This document shows positions 1 through 10,448 of a stretch of DNA of 64,000 nucleotides, one piece after another (position 1 is the first letter of the stretch; the number at the start of each line of letters is the position of its first letter). Position numbers and translations under genes: made by a program. The notes beneath the pieces were generated by a model. The model had not been told where the DNA came from and searched no databases. It was given only the letters and a program-made list of their open reading frames with translations. The stretch is from Flavobacterium sp. (GTDB lineage Bacteria; Bacteroidota; Bacteroidia; Flavobacteriales; Flavobacteriaceae): assembly GCA_016714905.1 (NCBI GenBank), contig JADKBW010000005.1, forward strand, positions 1 to 64,000, written 5' to 3'.

Positions 1-8
1 AAAATAAG

Positions 9-40
9 AAAGCCTCTTCGTAATGAAGGAGGCTTTTTTT
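9..40 (+). terminator. Rho-independent terminator at window start
   Basis: An AAAGCCTC arm and a GAGGCTTT arm enclose a short loop and are followed by seven T on the plus strand. It probably ends a transcript that starts left of the window. Confidence 0.6.
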
Positions 41-140
41 ATAAGCGAATAATAATGTAATATCTCTATGCTAAATTTATTTTACCTACAAAAAATGAAA
101 GAATGACAATCATGTCTTTGAAAAACAATTATTTATCAAC

Positions 141-156
141 ACGAAAACGTTTTCGT
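141..156. promoter_or_regulatory. 16-bp perfect palindrome, candidate operator
   Basis: ACGAAAACGTTTTCGT is a perfect dyad about 150 bp upstream of the large secreted protein. Its symmetry with a central CG step resembles LacI/GntR-type operators. No regulator gene is adjacent, so the role is inferred only. Confidence 0.35.
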
Positions 157-227
157 ATATTACATTCGCTGCCCGTGTTTATTTTTTTGTTAAAAAAACT
201 TTAAGTTTACGAGGTCAAAACAAAAAA

Positions 228-290
228 ATGAATAAAAGTGCTTTGAAACTACTTATGGTTAGAAGTCTCAATTTCATTGGATATCAATAA
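228..290 (+). CDS. possible 20-residue leader peptide
   Basis: An ATG-initiated frame of 20 codons ends in TAA 15 bases before the ATG of the large secreted protein. The peptide begins MNKSALKLLM and has no recognised domain. It could be a leader peptide or chance; nothing but its position supports it. Confidence 0.2.
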   Translation: MNKSALKLLMVRSLNFIGYQ

Positions 291-305
291 TTAAACCCAA
301 TTATT

Positions 306-3300
306 ATGAAGAAAATTTTATTTTTCCTTAGTTTCTTTTGTGCAGTTTTTTTCGCGAATTCACAGAATTTTTCGAATTGGACTGGCTCAGGGAATTGGAG
401 TAACGGAGGCAACTGGTCAAGTGGTACTGGTTATGGGCAATTGCAATTCCTAGGAGCTGGTAATTCGACGAATTGCGTTAACGACGTAAGTGGTATGAGC
501 CAATGGCGACTCTATTTTAATGGGAGTGTCGCCTATAATTTAACGGGTACTGGCTCGGTCAATCTATTTGATTTTGGAGGTCAGAATAGCTGGGTTTTAA
601 GTGATGCATCGGCCAATCAAACCATTAACTTTCAATTAATTTCAATGATGGTGGGGCAAGATCTTCCTGGATTACTGCCAGAGGTACTGGTGGTTTTACT
701 TTTAATGGAAATCTAGCAACGGGTGCAACATTACTGGCTTGCGCATTGCCAATACCAATGCCGCCAGTTCAATCTCAATAAATACTTTTTCGGGTAATAA
801 GAATGTCATTATTGGAAGACAATCTTGATGCGAACCAAGCCAATACTCGAGTTACGCTTACGGGTAATAGTTCAGGTGGTTATTCCGGTGCCGTATTTGT
901 GCATGCAGGAACATTATTCGTCAATGGAACAACTGCGGCTTCTAGCGCTGTGTCTGTATCCGCTGGAAATGGAGCAACATTAGCAGGCAGTGGAACAATT
1001 GGAGGTACGGTTTCTCTTTCTGGTACTTTTTCTCCAGGAGGAACAGCACGTACTACTGCAAATCTTTCTACAGGAGGATTTACATTCAATGGTAGTTCTT
1101 CCTACCGTATTGAAATGAATGATGCAACAGGGACTTCTGGAGCTGCTACTGGTTGGGATCGAATTACTTCTTCCGGCGTATTAACTTGCTCCGCGTCACC
1201 AATTACTTTAAATTTAGTTTCACTATCCGTGGCTAACTTCAATCCAGCCAACAATTACACATGGCCAATCGCTTCTGGCAGCAGTGTTTCTGGTTTTAAT
1301 ACTAGTAATTTTACAATAAATACGACATCTTTTGCCGCTTTTACAGGAACATTTGCGGTGACTTTGTCTGGTGGAAATACAATCAATCTAGTATATACAG
1401 CGCCAACTTTAGACCGGGGCAACCGAGTGCTATTTTCGGGATCAACCGCACTTTGTAATGGTGCTACACAAACTTATAGTGTGACCAATGACCTAAATGC
1501 AACAAGTTACGAATGGACTTTGCCAGGTGGTTGGTCAGGAACAAGTGTTACTAATAGTATCGATGTAACTGTTGCAAATCCTGGAGGGACTATTTCTGTA
1601 GTTGCCAGAAACTCTAGCGGCGATAGTTTGCCAAGTTCATTAGTAGTGGCAGTTGGAGTGAGTACTTCAATTACTACACAACCGTCAACTAGTACTCAAT
1701 CGGTTTGTTTGGGCACCCGCTGCACCATTATCAGTTGTAGCAGACGGCGCTTCTTTAACTTACCAATGGTATAGTAATGAAAGTGCAAGTAATGTAGGAG
1801 GCACTTTAATTAATGGTGCTGCTTCATCAAGTTTTACACCAACGTATGTAGGTGGAACTACATTATACTATTATTGTGTGGTAGGCGGTTTGTGTTCACC
1901 AACTTCTGTAACAAGTGATGTGTCAGGTGCGGTAACCATTAGTGGAATCCCATCAGATACCGCAACCTACGGAATAACTACCGGAGGTAATGGCGGTCAA
2001 GGTTTTGGTCCATGGTCGTTTTTGGTAAGTGGAGGATCTGGTGGAACTTTCAACGGCGGATCCGATATCGGACAAGCTTGGGGAATCTGGTCGCAGGGAG
2101 GATTGACTTCAGCAGTTCGACCATTTGCTGGACCATTAGCTATTGGAAGTACTGTTAGCTTTGCTTATGATAATGGAGGAATTGAAATAAATGGGAACAA
2201 AGTTGGTGTCCGTTTGCGAAATTCAAGCAACAATATCTTATCTGAATTCCGATTTACAGGAGGCGATGCACAATATTTTATTGCTGATGCATCAACTTCG
2301 AATACGGGAGTAAACTTCACTACTACTGGTTTTAGCAACATCACCTTTGCATACACTTCTGCTAATACCTACAGTGTCTCTATAACAAGATCGGGAGTAA
2401 CAACGGAATTAGCTGATAGAACTTTTGCGACCGTTGCCGGCGGACAAGTTCCTGCCCAAATAGAGTTCTTCAACAGCAATGCGGGAGGTGGATCAGCGAG
2501 AGATGTATTTTTTAATAATTTGAGTATTGGGATAGTATTGACCTATAATAATAAAAATAATACCCCTCAAGCTGCCTATTGTCAAAATAGTATTGCTACA
2601 ACACTATCTGCAGAGGCTTATGGAATTGATTTAGGATACCAATGGTACAGTAATCCTGGAGGAGTAATTTTGAATGGAGAAACTTCCTCAACCCTAATCC
2701 CACCAACTGCAAATGTGGGTACTAATACTTATTATTGTGTGGTGAGTTATACTGGAACTTGCGGGACAGTACCGAGTAGCACAGCTAGCGGTTACGGTGC
2801 TATTACAGTAAATGGAACTCCAAGTGCAACAATTTCAGGTCCAACTACTGTTTGTGAAGGTGAACCCGCTTCTTTGACATTTACTCGTTCTAATGGAACA
2901 CCGCCATATCAATTTCAGTATACTGTGTATCAGGTGGGTTCTATTATTCCACCTGGACTGGAAACAGTCACTACCACTTCAGGAAATAGCATTACAGTTC
3001 CTATTTCTTCAAGTGTCGTTGGAGGTACACAATATCAATTAATAGGCGTAAGTTCAGGTGTAGGTTCAGCAACGGTTTGTGAAGGAACGGCTGAAGGGTC
3101 GGTTACAGTAACCGTAAACGCAGGGTCTACTTTTACACCGATGCAGACGGAGATACTTACGGTAATTTGGCTGCTCCGGTGACAAGTTGCGATGGTACAG
3201 GGTTACCGCCAAGTGGCACCGTTAGTGATTCTACGGACTGTGATGATTATGATCCTTCAGCCCACGAAAAATTTTCTTTTTACACAGATGCTGATAGCGA

Positions 3301-5346
3301 TACGTTTGGGTTTGGAAGTTTAGTGGAGGTTTGCGCAGCTGATGCGTTCTCGCCACCAGTTGGTTATTCATTAGATAATACGGATTGCGATGATACCGAT
3401 TCAAGGAAAACAATTACTTATCCGTTCTACGCTGATGCCGACGGAGATACCTATGGAGCTGGTCCTTTAGTTCAAGCTTGTGCGATTAGTGATTTATTGC
3501 CGCCAACAGGTTTTTCTTTGAATGATACGGACTGTGATGATAGCAATGTATTAAAATTCAATACCTTTTCTTTCTTCATTGATGGAGATGAAGATACTTT
3601 CGGAAGCAATCTTACTGGATTCGCTTGTGCAGTGGATGCCATGTCGCCACCCGCAGGTTTTTCAATAAACGATACTGATTGTGACGATACCAACGCCTTA
3701 AAAACGATTTCATATTTATATTATGTAGATACAGATGGTGATACATTCGGGGGTACGACTTCAGAATTGCTATGTACAGAAAACGCAAGCTCACCTCCAA
3801 ATGGTTATTCTGTAAATAATACGGATTGTGATGATGCAGATCCATTGAAATTTAATTTATTTTTATTTTACGAAGATGTAGATGGAGATTCTTTCGGAGC
3901 AGGCATACCACTTTCAGTTTGTGGAGAAAACAGTACAACACCTCCAACAGGGTATTCATTAGACGGCACCGATTGTGATGATGAAAATGATCAGATTTAT
4001 AAAAGCACTCCGCTATATGCAGATTTAGATGGAGATGGTCATGACGACGGATTTGTTCAAGGACCATTATGTTATGGCGATACCTTGCCAGCAGGAACTT
4101 CATCATCAACTTTAGGAACTGATTGCGACGATACTGATGCTTTGGTGTACAGAAGTGCTATTTTGTTTACCGATGTCGATGGAGATACTTACACAGTAGG
4201 TTTGGGAAGTATTGTTTGTTATGGTGATACTTTACCTGAAGGGACTACATTGACACCTTCGCAAACTGAAGATTGTGATGATTTAAGTGGTGCAGTATAT
4301 CGCAGTGATATTTTGTTTACAGACTTCGATAATGATACTTACACAGTAGGAGCTGGAAGTGCATGTTAAGGTTCTTTGCCGTTCGAAAGACTTTAACGCC
4401 TTCTCAAACGGAAGATTGCGATGATGCCGATTTCTTAATTTATAGAAGTGCAACTTTATTTACTGATGTAGATGGCGATACATACACGATAGGAACAGGA
4501 AGCATAGTTTGTTATGGTGCTGATTTACCTGTAGGTACGACGTTGACACCTTCTTCAACAGAGGATTGTGATGATAATAGCGCGACCACGTATAGAACAG
4601 ATTTCTTAGATCTTGATGCTGACAATGATGGATGGAGTTCAGGAGTTTCAACCAGTCTTGTTTGTTATGGAGCAACTGCTCCAACAGGTTACGTTTTAGT
4701 TTCATTAGGTGTTGATTGTGATGATACCAATCCTTTATTAACGGACAATTGTGCAACAGGAAAAGTAGTCAACTTGACGATGTTCGTTCAAGGATACTAC
4801 ACAGGAGGTTCTACTATGAATTCTGTTAAGTTGAATCAATGGGATGGAGTTAGTGCAGAGCCATCAGCAACAGATGTTGAGGATATGACGGTTGAATTGC
4901 ATGATGCTCTTGATTATTCTATTGTTGATACAGCAGTGGGTACTTTACAAACTGACGGTTCACTTTCAGTAACTTTCAGCACGGCTGCAGCTGGTGATTA
5001 TTATATTGCAGTAAAAGGAAGTAACTTAGTTCCGACATGGAGTGCAACACCACAAACTGTTGGCGCTGCGCCATTGAGTTATGATTTCTCAAGTGCCGCT
5101 TCACAAGCTTATGGTGATAACATGTTGGAAGTTGAACAAGGTGTGTTTGCGATGTATCAAGGAGATTTATTAAAAGATGACTTAGTAGATACGCAAGATT
5201 ACACATTGTGGGAAGGAAGTTACTTGAACGGAGATTTTGGTGTACAACCTACGGATGTAAACGGAGATGGACTGGTAGATACGCAAGATTATACCATCTG
5301 GGAAGGAAATTACCTACTTGGCGTTTTTGCTTCCTATCCTTTCTAA
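306..5346 (+). CDS. giant secreted repeat protein with MopE-like metal-binding repeats, frame-broken
   Basis: It starts with a clear signal peptide (MKKILFFLSFF, cleavage near NSQ). The order is then autotransporter-associated beta-strand repeat regions (VFVHAGTLFVNG), a PKD/Ig-like domain near 1,440-1,650, Ig-like Cys-containing domains to 3,120, and eleven tandem repeats of about 45 residues with a DxDxDxFG/YG core and a TDCDD or EDCDD end (Pfam Cu-binding_MopE type). It ends with a dockerin-like segment (DVNGDGLVDTQDY) and no T9SS tail. The reading frame changes near 644, 732, 820, 1,711, 3,133 and 4,365-4,385, and the protein text continues in the new frame each time, so this is one gene of roughly 1,680 codons. 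The 3,133 break looks like one missing T in a T-run. Likely cell-surface or extracellular and Ca-binding; function unknown. Confidence 0.75.
3128..4760 (+). repeat. eleven tandem ~45-residue metal-binding repeats
   Basis: The encoded repeats share an aromatic residue followed by DxDxDxxG, a central Cys, a PPxG or LPxG turn and a closing DCDD. Repeats 1-6 carry the SPPxGYS-type turn, while repeats 7-10 carry CYGDTLPxGTTLTPSxTEDCDD and resemble each other more closely, suggesting recent internal duplication. Confidence 0.75.
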
Positions 5347-5372
5347 ATGTATTTTAGTTACAGATAACAAAG

Positions 5373-5409
5373 AAAAAAGCCGTCTCACTATTTGAGGCGG
5401 CTTTTTTTA
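5373..5409. terminator. bidirectional terminator between convergent genes
   Basis: AAGCCGTCTCA and TGAGGCGGCTT form an 11-bp stem with one G-U pair. An A-run lies before it and a T-run after it, so it can serve both the secreted protein gene (+) and the NYN gene (-). Confidence 0.8.
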
Positions 5410-5410
5410 T

Positions 5411-6199
5411 TTATCCCAGTCGCAAACGAACGAAAACATGTTTGATTCCTTTCTTATCTGAATCTCTTTCGTCAATCTCGAGAATATCGGTGAGCGATTT
5501 AAGCATGGGTGTCAGTTTAGTGAAACCATAATTACGGGGGTCGAATTCAGGTTTTTTCTTAACAATCAGATTGCCAACATCACCTAAGAATGCCCAGCCA
5601 TCGTCATCTCCAATAGCATCAATGGTTGCTTCGATGAGTTCGATAGTCTGCAAATCAATTTTGTTTAAGGCTTTTTCAGCTGGTTTCTCGATGGGTTTTT
5701 TATTGTCGTTTGGCACATTAGCTATGCTTGGCTTTGGAAGTTTTTTGGGTTTTGCGCCTTCTAATACCTCAATATAAATAAAACGATCACAGGCAACGAT
5801 AAATGAATTTGGGGTTTTCTTTTCTCCCAATCCAATAACTTTCATTCCTGATTCTCTCAGTCGGATGGCCAATCGTGTAAAATCGCTATCGCTGGATACG
5901 ATGCAGAATCCGTCTACTTTGTCAGAGTATAGCAAATCCATGGCATCGATAATCATTGCCGAGTCGGAGGAATTTTTCCCTACGGTATAACTGTATTGTT
6001 GAATCGGCGTGATGGCGTGTTCTAAAAGTACGCTTTTCCAACCGCCTGCGTTAGGTTTGGTCCAGTCGGCGTAAATTCGTTTGGTAGTTGGAATTCCGAA
6101 TTTGGCAATTTCTTCCATCATTCCTTTGACATTGCTGTACGGAACATTATCGGCGTCTATCAAGACGGCTATTTTGAGTTCTTTGGTGTTTTGTGACAT
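5411..6199 (-). CDS. NYN (PIN-like) domain protein with OST-HTH/LOTUS C-terminus
   Basis: 262 residues from the ATG at 6,199 (MSQNTKEL). The longer upstream frame runs through repeat DNA and is not credible. The N-terminal half is a NYN/LabA-type PIN-fold domain: the conserved acidic residues are visible in LIDADN, the DSAMIIDAMD stretch and IVSSDSD. The C-terminal 70 residues resemble the OST-HTH/LOTUS RNA-binding fold (DDGWAFLGDVG). Family knowledge suggests a metal-dependent ribonuclease or RNA-binding protein; the target is unknown. It is a lone gene with its own promoter. Confidence 0.8.
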   Translation of the reverse strand: MSQNTKELKIAVLIDADNVPYSNVKGMMEEIAKFGIPTTKRIYADWTKPNAGGWKSVLLEHAITPIQQYSYTVGKNSSDSAMIIDAMDLLYSDKVDGFCIVSSDSDFTRLAIRLRESGMKVIGLGEKKTPNSFIVACDRFIYIEVLEGAKPKKLPKPSIANVPNDNKKPIEKPAEKALNKIDLQTIELIEATIDAIGDDDGWAFLGDVGNLIVKKKPEFDPRNYGFTKLTPMLKSLTDILEIDERDSDKKGIKHVFVRLRLG

Positions 6200-6279
6200 A
6201 GTTCTGTTGTAAGTTGTCGGTTGTCGGTTTTGAGTTGATGAGCTCCCTCGACTGCGTTCGGGTTGACAAATGTTGTGGT

Positions 6280-6287
6280 CAAAGATA
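6280..6287 (-). promoter_or_regulatory. -7 box TATCTTTG for the NYN gene
   Basis: The minus strand carries TATCTTTG, an exact TAnnTTTG match, about 80 bases upstream of the NYN start. No convincing -33 TTG was identified. Confidence 0.4.
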
Positions 6288-6314
6288 CGGACTTTATTCT
6301 TAGTGGTGATTTTT

Positions 6315-6389
6315 AGCCCCGATAGCAGCGGCATCCTTTTTTGAGGCACGAAAAAAAGATAGAGCGAATAGCGGGAAATAGCTCCTAAA
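6315..6389 (+). repeat. interspersed flavobacterial repeat A, copy 1
   Basis: The element runs AGCCCCGATAGCAGCGGCAT, CCTTTTTT, a short loop, an AAAAAAAGAT arm, and ends GCGGGAAATAGCTCC. The T-rich and A-rich inner arms can pair. Three related copies lie at 41,370, 55,743 and 60,541. This copy lies upstream of the promoter of the serine-palmitoyltransferase-like gene. Confidence 0.75.
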
Positions 6390-6429
6390 AATAATTGGAA
6401 TTATAGCAGTAATATCAGTCGGAAATATT

Positions 6430-6437
6430 TAATTTTG
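6430..6437 (+). promoter_or_regulatory. -7 box TAATTTTG for the AOS-family gene
   Basis: TAATTTTG is an exact TAnnTTTG match 35 bases upstream of the ATG at 6,473. Confidence 0.5.
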
Positions 6438-6472
6438 CGCCATCTAAAAAAACCGATTTTATATTGAATATT

Positions 6473-7721
6473 ATGGTGAAAGATTTATTTGAAAGAATAC
6501 AAAATAATAAAGGTCCATTAGGAAAATGGGCATCGCAAGCCGAAGGTTATTATGTTTTTCCAAAGTTGGAAGGTGAATTGGGTCCGAGAATGCAGTTTAA
6601 AGGAAAGAACATTTTGAACTGGAGTTTGAATGATTATTTAGGATTGGCAAATCATCCAGAAGTGAGAAAGGCCGATACTGAGGCGGCGATTCAATACGGC
6701 GCGGCGTATCCTATGGGTGCTCGAATGATGAGTGGTCACACCGATGCGCACGAGCAATTGGAAAAGGAGTTGGCTGCTTTTGTCATGAAAGAATCGGCGT
6801 ATTTATTGAACTTCGGCTATCAAGGAATCATGTCGACGATTGATGCTTTGGTGACTAAACATGATATTATTGTTTACGATGTGGATGCCCACGCGTGTAT
6901 TATAGATGGCGTTCGTCTGCATATGGGTAAACGTTTTACCTACAAGCACAACGATCTCGAAAGCATGGAGAAAAACCTGCAACGTGCGACCAAAATGGCT
7001 ACAGAAACTGGTGGTGGGATTTTGTTTATCACCGAAGGTGTTTTCGGAATGCGCGGTCAACAAGGCAAGTTGAAGGAAATTGTGGAGATGAAAAAGAAAT
7101 ACAATTTCCGCTTGTTAGTCGATGATGCCCATGGTTTCGGAACTTTAGGAAAAACAGGCGCGGGAGCAGGCGAGGAGCAAGGTTGTCAGGATGGAATTGA
7201 CGTATATTTTTCTACGTTTGCTAAATCGATGGCAAGTATCGGAGCCTTTATTGCTGCGGATAAAGATGTGATTGATTACTTGAAATATAATTTACGTTCA
7301 CAAATGTTTGCCAAAGCCTTGCCGATGATTCAAACGGTTGGTGCTTTGAAACGATTGGAATTGTTACGCAATCATCCAGAATTGAAAGACAAATTGTGGG
7401 AAAACGTCAATGCGTTACAAAATGGTTTGAAAGCGCATGGATTTAATATTGGAGATACCAATACTTGTGTGACTCCAGTTTACTTAGAAGGAAGCATTCC
7501 AGAGGCGATGGTGATGGTGAATGACTTGAGAGAGAATTTTATCCATTGTTGTATATCCCGTGATTCCAAAAGGGATTATCTTACTACGAATGATTCCGAC
7601 TTCCTCGCACACTTTAGGAGATATAGAAGAAACACTTACTGCTTTTAATGCGATTCGCGAGAAATTAGAGAATGGTACTTATAAAGCAATTGCGGAGAAA
7701 ACTACGGTTGATGTAAGTTAA
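6473..7721 (+). CDS. alpha-oxoamine synthase family, serine palmitoyltransferase-like, frame-broken near 3' end
   Basis: PLP-dependent enzyme of the group containing serine palmitoyltransferase, KBL and BioF. I take the ATG at 6,473 (MVKDLFER) over the in-frame TTG at 6,464. Visible features are YGAAYPMGARMMSG, the stacking-His region DAHACIIDG, the aspartate region LLVDDAHGFG (about 216-223), and the Schiff-base Lys251 in FSTFAKSMASIG. Bacteroidota use such an enzyme to condense serine with an acyl-CoA in sphingolipid synthesis, so that is the likely role, though KBL-like activity is not excluded. Near 7,540 the frame shifts: ENF is followed in another frame by IVVYPVIPKG and normal family sequence to a TAA at 7,721. 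About a dozen bases may be missing there. Confidence 0.8.
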
Positions 7722-7743
7722 TTGACCATTAAAAATAAATTGA

Positions 7744-7774
7744 GAACCGCTTCAGAGATGAGGTGGTTTTTTTA
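7744..7774 (+). terminator. terminator after the AOS-family gene
   Basis: GAACCGCTTC and GAGGTGGTT form a stem with a G-U pair and one mismatch around a short loop, followed by seven T. Confidence 0.65.
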
Positions 7775-7785
7775 ATATTGATCTT

Positions 7786-8244
7786 ATGAATAAAATACTT
7801 TTTTTTGGATTACTACTTTTCATTTCTTGCAAAAAGGAGATGAATGTTGAAGATTTTAAAATTGAAAAGCCCGTAAATCCGTTTTCTGAAATGTGCTATC
7901 AAGGAGTTCAAGGGAAAGATACCGTTTCGATGAGCTTGATTATTAAAGGTGATCAACTTCAATACGGTAATTTATCCTACAATTGTTTTGAAAAAGATGA
8001 TAACGAAGGTACGTTGGTTGGCGCTTTCCGTGGCGACACGCTTAAAGCAAAATACAGTTTCCAGTCAGAAGGAACAATGTCTGTGCGTGAAGTTATCTTT
8101 TTGAAGCAAGGAAAAAACTACGTGGAAGGACATGGCCCAGTTCTGGAAGATCAAGACGGCAAAGTTGTATTTAAAGACTACAAAGAAATACAATTTGAAT
8201 CTTCATTTCCGCTACTAGAAGTACCCTGCAAGAAAGAATTATAA
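7786..8244 (+). CDS. small hypothetical lipoprotein
   Basis: 152 residues. A signal peptide ends in a lipobox-like LFISC with Cys15, so it is probably lipid-anchored. The remainder is charged and beta-rich-looking, with no domain I recognise. Its last six bases overlap the 3' end of the convergent acetyltransferase-like gene. Confidence 0.6.
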   Translation: MNKILFFGLLLFISCKKEMNVEDFKIEKPVNPFSEMCYQGVQGKDTVSMSLIIKGDQLQYGNLSYNCFEKDDNEGTLVGAFRGDTLKAKYSFQSEGTMSVREVIFLKQGKNYVEGHGPVLEDQDGKVVFKDYKEIQFESSFPLLEVPCKKEL

Positions 8245-9357
8245 CTCTTTTCGATAGGTTCTTCTTCTTCTTGTTACTTTTGAATCGAAGTTTTTCCATA
8301 AGTTATGGATGGCGTGGTTTTCTTCCAATTCGGGAGTTCGAATGCAACGAAGGATTCCTTTTTCCGTAAAAGTTCGGTAATACTCATCAAAAATTATTGC
8401 AGTTACGCCTTTGCTTTGGTATTCTGGTAAAATTCCAATCAAGTAAAACGCAACTTCCTTACTGTAATTTCTTGCTTTAAGCATATGATACCAGCCGAAT
8501 GGGAATAATTTCCCTTTGGCTTTTTGAAGGGCTTCGGAGAACGATGGCATGACGATGCTAAAGGCGACCATGTTGTCATCTTTATCCATGACAAATTTGA
8601 TGTATTCCGGATTGATAAAAGGAACGTATTTTTTCTTGAAGTATTCTTTTTGAATGTCTGTTATCGCAACGAATGAAGTTAGATTAGCATAGCTGGCATT
8701 AAAGAGATCAAACATTTTATCTACATAAGGCATAATATCTTTCGTCTTCGTAAATCGAACTGCTGTAAGTTGGTATCTTTTTTTAACCAATTCCTGCGCT
8801 TTTACAAACGCTTCTGGCTTAACGTTGGCAAAGGAAAAACTACTTTCTATATATTCCTTTTCCTTTACATATCCCAATTCTTCTAGATGTTTGGCATAAT
8901 AAGGATAATTATACCAAGTGATCATCGAGCCGATAAAATCAAAGCCTTCAGTCAATACGCCTACTTTGTCTAGATTAGAAAAACCAATGGGGCCTTCTAC
9001 ATATTCGAGCTTATTTTTTTTGCCGATTTCGTAGACTTTTTCTAACAATGCTTTGGTAACTTCGATATCGTCAATCACATCCCACCAGCCAAAACGGACT
9101 TTCTTTTTTTGTTGATTATTGACTTCATTCCAATTGATAATCACGGCAATGCGCCCAGCGATTTTTTCGTTTTTGTATGCTAGAAATAAATGTGCTTCTG
9201 CCGATTCAAAGGCAGGATTCTTCGTCGTATCGAAGCTTTCCATTTCTTCTTTAATCAATGGTGGTACCCAATACGGATGGTCTTTATAAATCGAGAAAGG
9301 AAAAGTTACATAGGTCTTTAGCTGTGCAGGTGTTGTTACCTCTTGAACAATAATCAT
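8239..9357 (-). CDS. GNAT-like N-acetyltransferase domain protein
   Basis: 372 residues from the ATG at 9,357 (MIIVQEV), one base after the stop of the upstream transporter-like gene, so the two are probably co-transcribed. The N-terminal part (FPFSIYKDHPYWVPP) is typical of a Bacteroidota family of large two-lobed GNAT-like proteins. A late segment, LIGILPEYQSKGV, matches the acetyl-CoA-binding motif A region. Substrate unknown. Proteins like this are sometimes given misleading names in databases; I see only the acyltransferase-type fold. Confidence 0.6.
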   Translation of the reverse strand: MIIVQEVTTPAQLKTYVTFPFSIYKDHPYWVPPLIKEEMESFDTTKNPAFESAEAHLFLAYKNEKIAGRIAVIINWNEVNNQQKKKVRFGWWDVIDDIEVTKALLEKVYEIGKKNKLEYVEGPIGFSNLDKVGVLTEGFDFIGSMITWYNYPYYAKHLEELGYVKEKEYIESSFSFANVKPEAFVKAQELVKKRYQLTAVRFTKTKDIMPYVDKMFDLFNASYANLTSFVAITDIQKEYFKKKYVPFINPEYIKFVMDKDDNMVAFSIVMPSFSEALQKAKGKLFPFGWYHMLKARNYSKEVAFYLIGILPEYQSKGVTAIIFDEYYRTFTEKGILRCIRTPELEENHAIHNLWKNFDSKVTRRRRTYRKEL

Positions 9358-9358
9358 C

Positions 9359-10351
9359 TTATTTGGGTTTTTCGTCTTCAACAGCGTCAAGGCGTTTTTT
9401 TGATTTTTCTTTTTTCTTCTCCTTCAACTTATCACTTTTCTTATCCAATTTACTACGTTTGTCTTCTTTTGGAATTAGAAGGAAAATATCTTCATAATTG
9501 GCATCAAAACGCCATGAAACACCTACGCCACCGAAAATTATACTTGGATCACCTTTAAAGTTACGGCCAATGGAGGCATCTATTTGTAGGTTTTGTTTTA
9601 ATAAATACGCGGCTCCAACTCGAATAAAATTGTCTTTGTAGTAATTATCATTTAATCCTTGTATTTCGAAAAATCCTGAAACCCGCGAATTGAATCCACG
9701 TGTCATCGTTAATACGTAATCAAGAGACATGGTTTGTGACGGGAACTTGTCGACAATAATATTCGTAAGAAACGTATATCTCCCAAATTGATTTTGGGTC
9801 AGGATCATTCCTTTGAAACTAAAACTATTATCTTTCGGAATATCAAAACGACGGAATTTATCTCGTGCCAAATTGAAATTAACACCAGCATAGAGTGCCA
9901 CGGCAGGAATAAATTGTCTCCAGTTAAACTGATGATTTGCTTTCCAGCTATAGAGATTCTGTTTTTTTTCATAATTTCTTTCCGGATCATACACGAGATA
10001 TTTTGCCCCAATGGTAACTTTTTTTAAGCCACTTTCTTTGGTGTCGAAGAAAGGTGAGGATCTCGTTTCGTTAAGATAGTCGAGATTTGCTAAAACCTCC
10101 AATTGCTCGAATAAAACGCCATATCTCAAGGTTAGATCACTGCTCCAAATTTTCCCATCATAATCGGCATTTTCATCTGTTTCTTTGTTATAGTTAACAC
10201 CCATTTCAGCTTGAATAATCGTTTTTCCTACAGAAAATGCTGCCATAGATTTTCCTGGGCGGTTCGAGTTGATGACATCGGTAAACTGAGCAAAAATAGA
10301 ATTGAGTGAAAATACGAGCAGTAAATAAGTTAAAAGCTTAGTTTTGAACAT
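9359..10351 (-). CDS. outer-membrane transporter-like protein (MetA-pathway phenol-degradation type)
   Basis: 330 residues. Signal peptide MFKTKLLTYLLLVFSL with cleavage after FAQ. The mature part opens with INSNRPGKS, characteristic of the transporter family related to Phenol_MetA_deg, and continues with alternating beta-strand-like segments as expected of an outer-membrane barrel. The last 35 residues are strongly Lys-rich and predicted disordered, an unusual tail for a barrel. First gene of a two-gene operon. Confidence 0.65.
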   Translation of the reverse strand: MFKTKLLTYLLLVFSLNSIFAQFTDVINSNRPGKSMAAFSVGKTIIQAEMGVNYNKETDENADYDGKIWSSDLTLRYGVLFEQLEVLANLDYLNETRSSPFFDTKESGLKKVTIGAKYLVYDPERNYEKKQNLYSWKANHQFNWRQFIPAVALYAGVNFNLARDKFRRFDIPKDNSFSFKGMILTQNQFGRYTFLTNIIVDKFPSQTMSLDYVLTMTRGFNSRVSGFFEIQGLNDNYYKDNFIRVGAAYLLKQNLQIDASIGRNFKGDPSIIFGGVGVSWRFDANYEDIFLLIPKEDKRSKLDKKSDKLKEKKKEKSKKRLDAVEDEKPK

Positions 10352-10385
10352 ATAAATTTTATTTTATGTCTGAAATCCTATTTTT

Positions 10386-10393
10386 CAAATGTA
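10386..10393 (-). promoter_or_regulatory. -7 box TACATTTG for the transporter-like gene
   Basis: Exact TAnnTTTG match on the minus strand 35 bases upstream of the start at 10,351. Confidence 0.5.
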
Positions 10394-10448
10394 CTATAAT
10401 TTATTATTAATTTAAGAAACCATTTTTATTTTTGAACGGATGATTTAT

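Noticed and set aside
880..1089. Minus-strand 69-residue frame inside the secreted protein
   Set aside because: It is the shadow of a biased Gly/Thr/Ala-rich coding region.
3231..4756. Several His/Asn-rich minus-strand frames
   Set aside because: They mirror the DCDD-coding repeats on the other strand; the repeated DxD codons create open antisense frames.
5411..6349. Longer NYN protein starting at 6,349
   Set aside because: The extra 50 residues are translated from repeat A and from spacer repeats and contain no family sequence; the ATG at 6,199 gives the normal N-terminus and lies below a -7 box.
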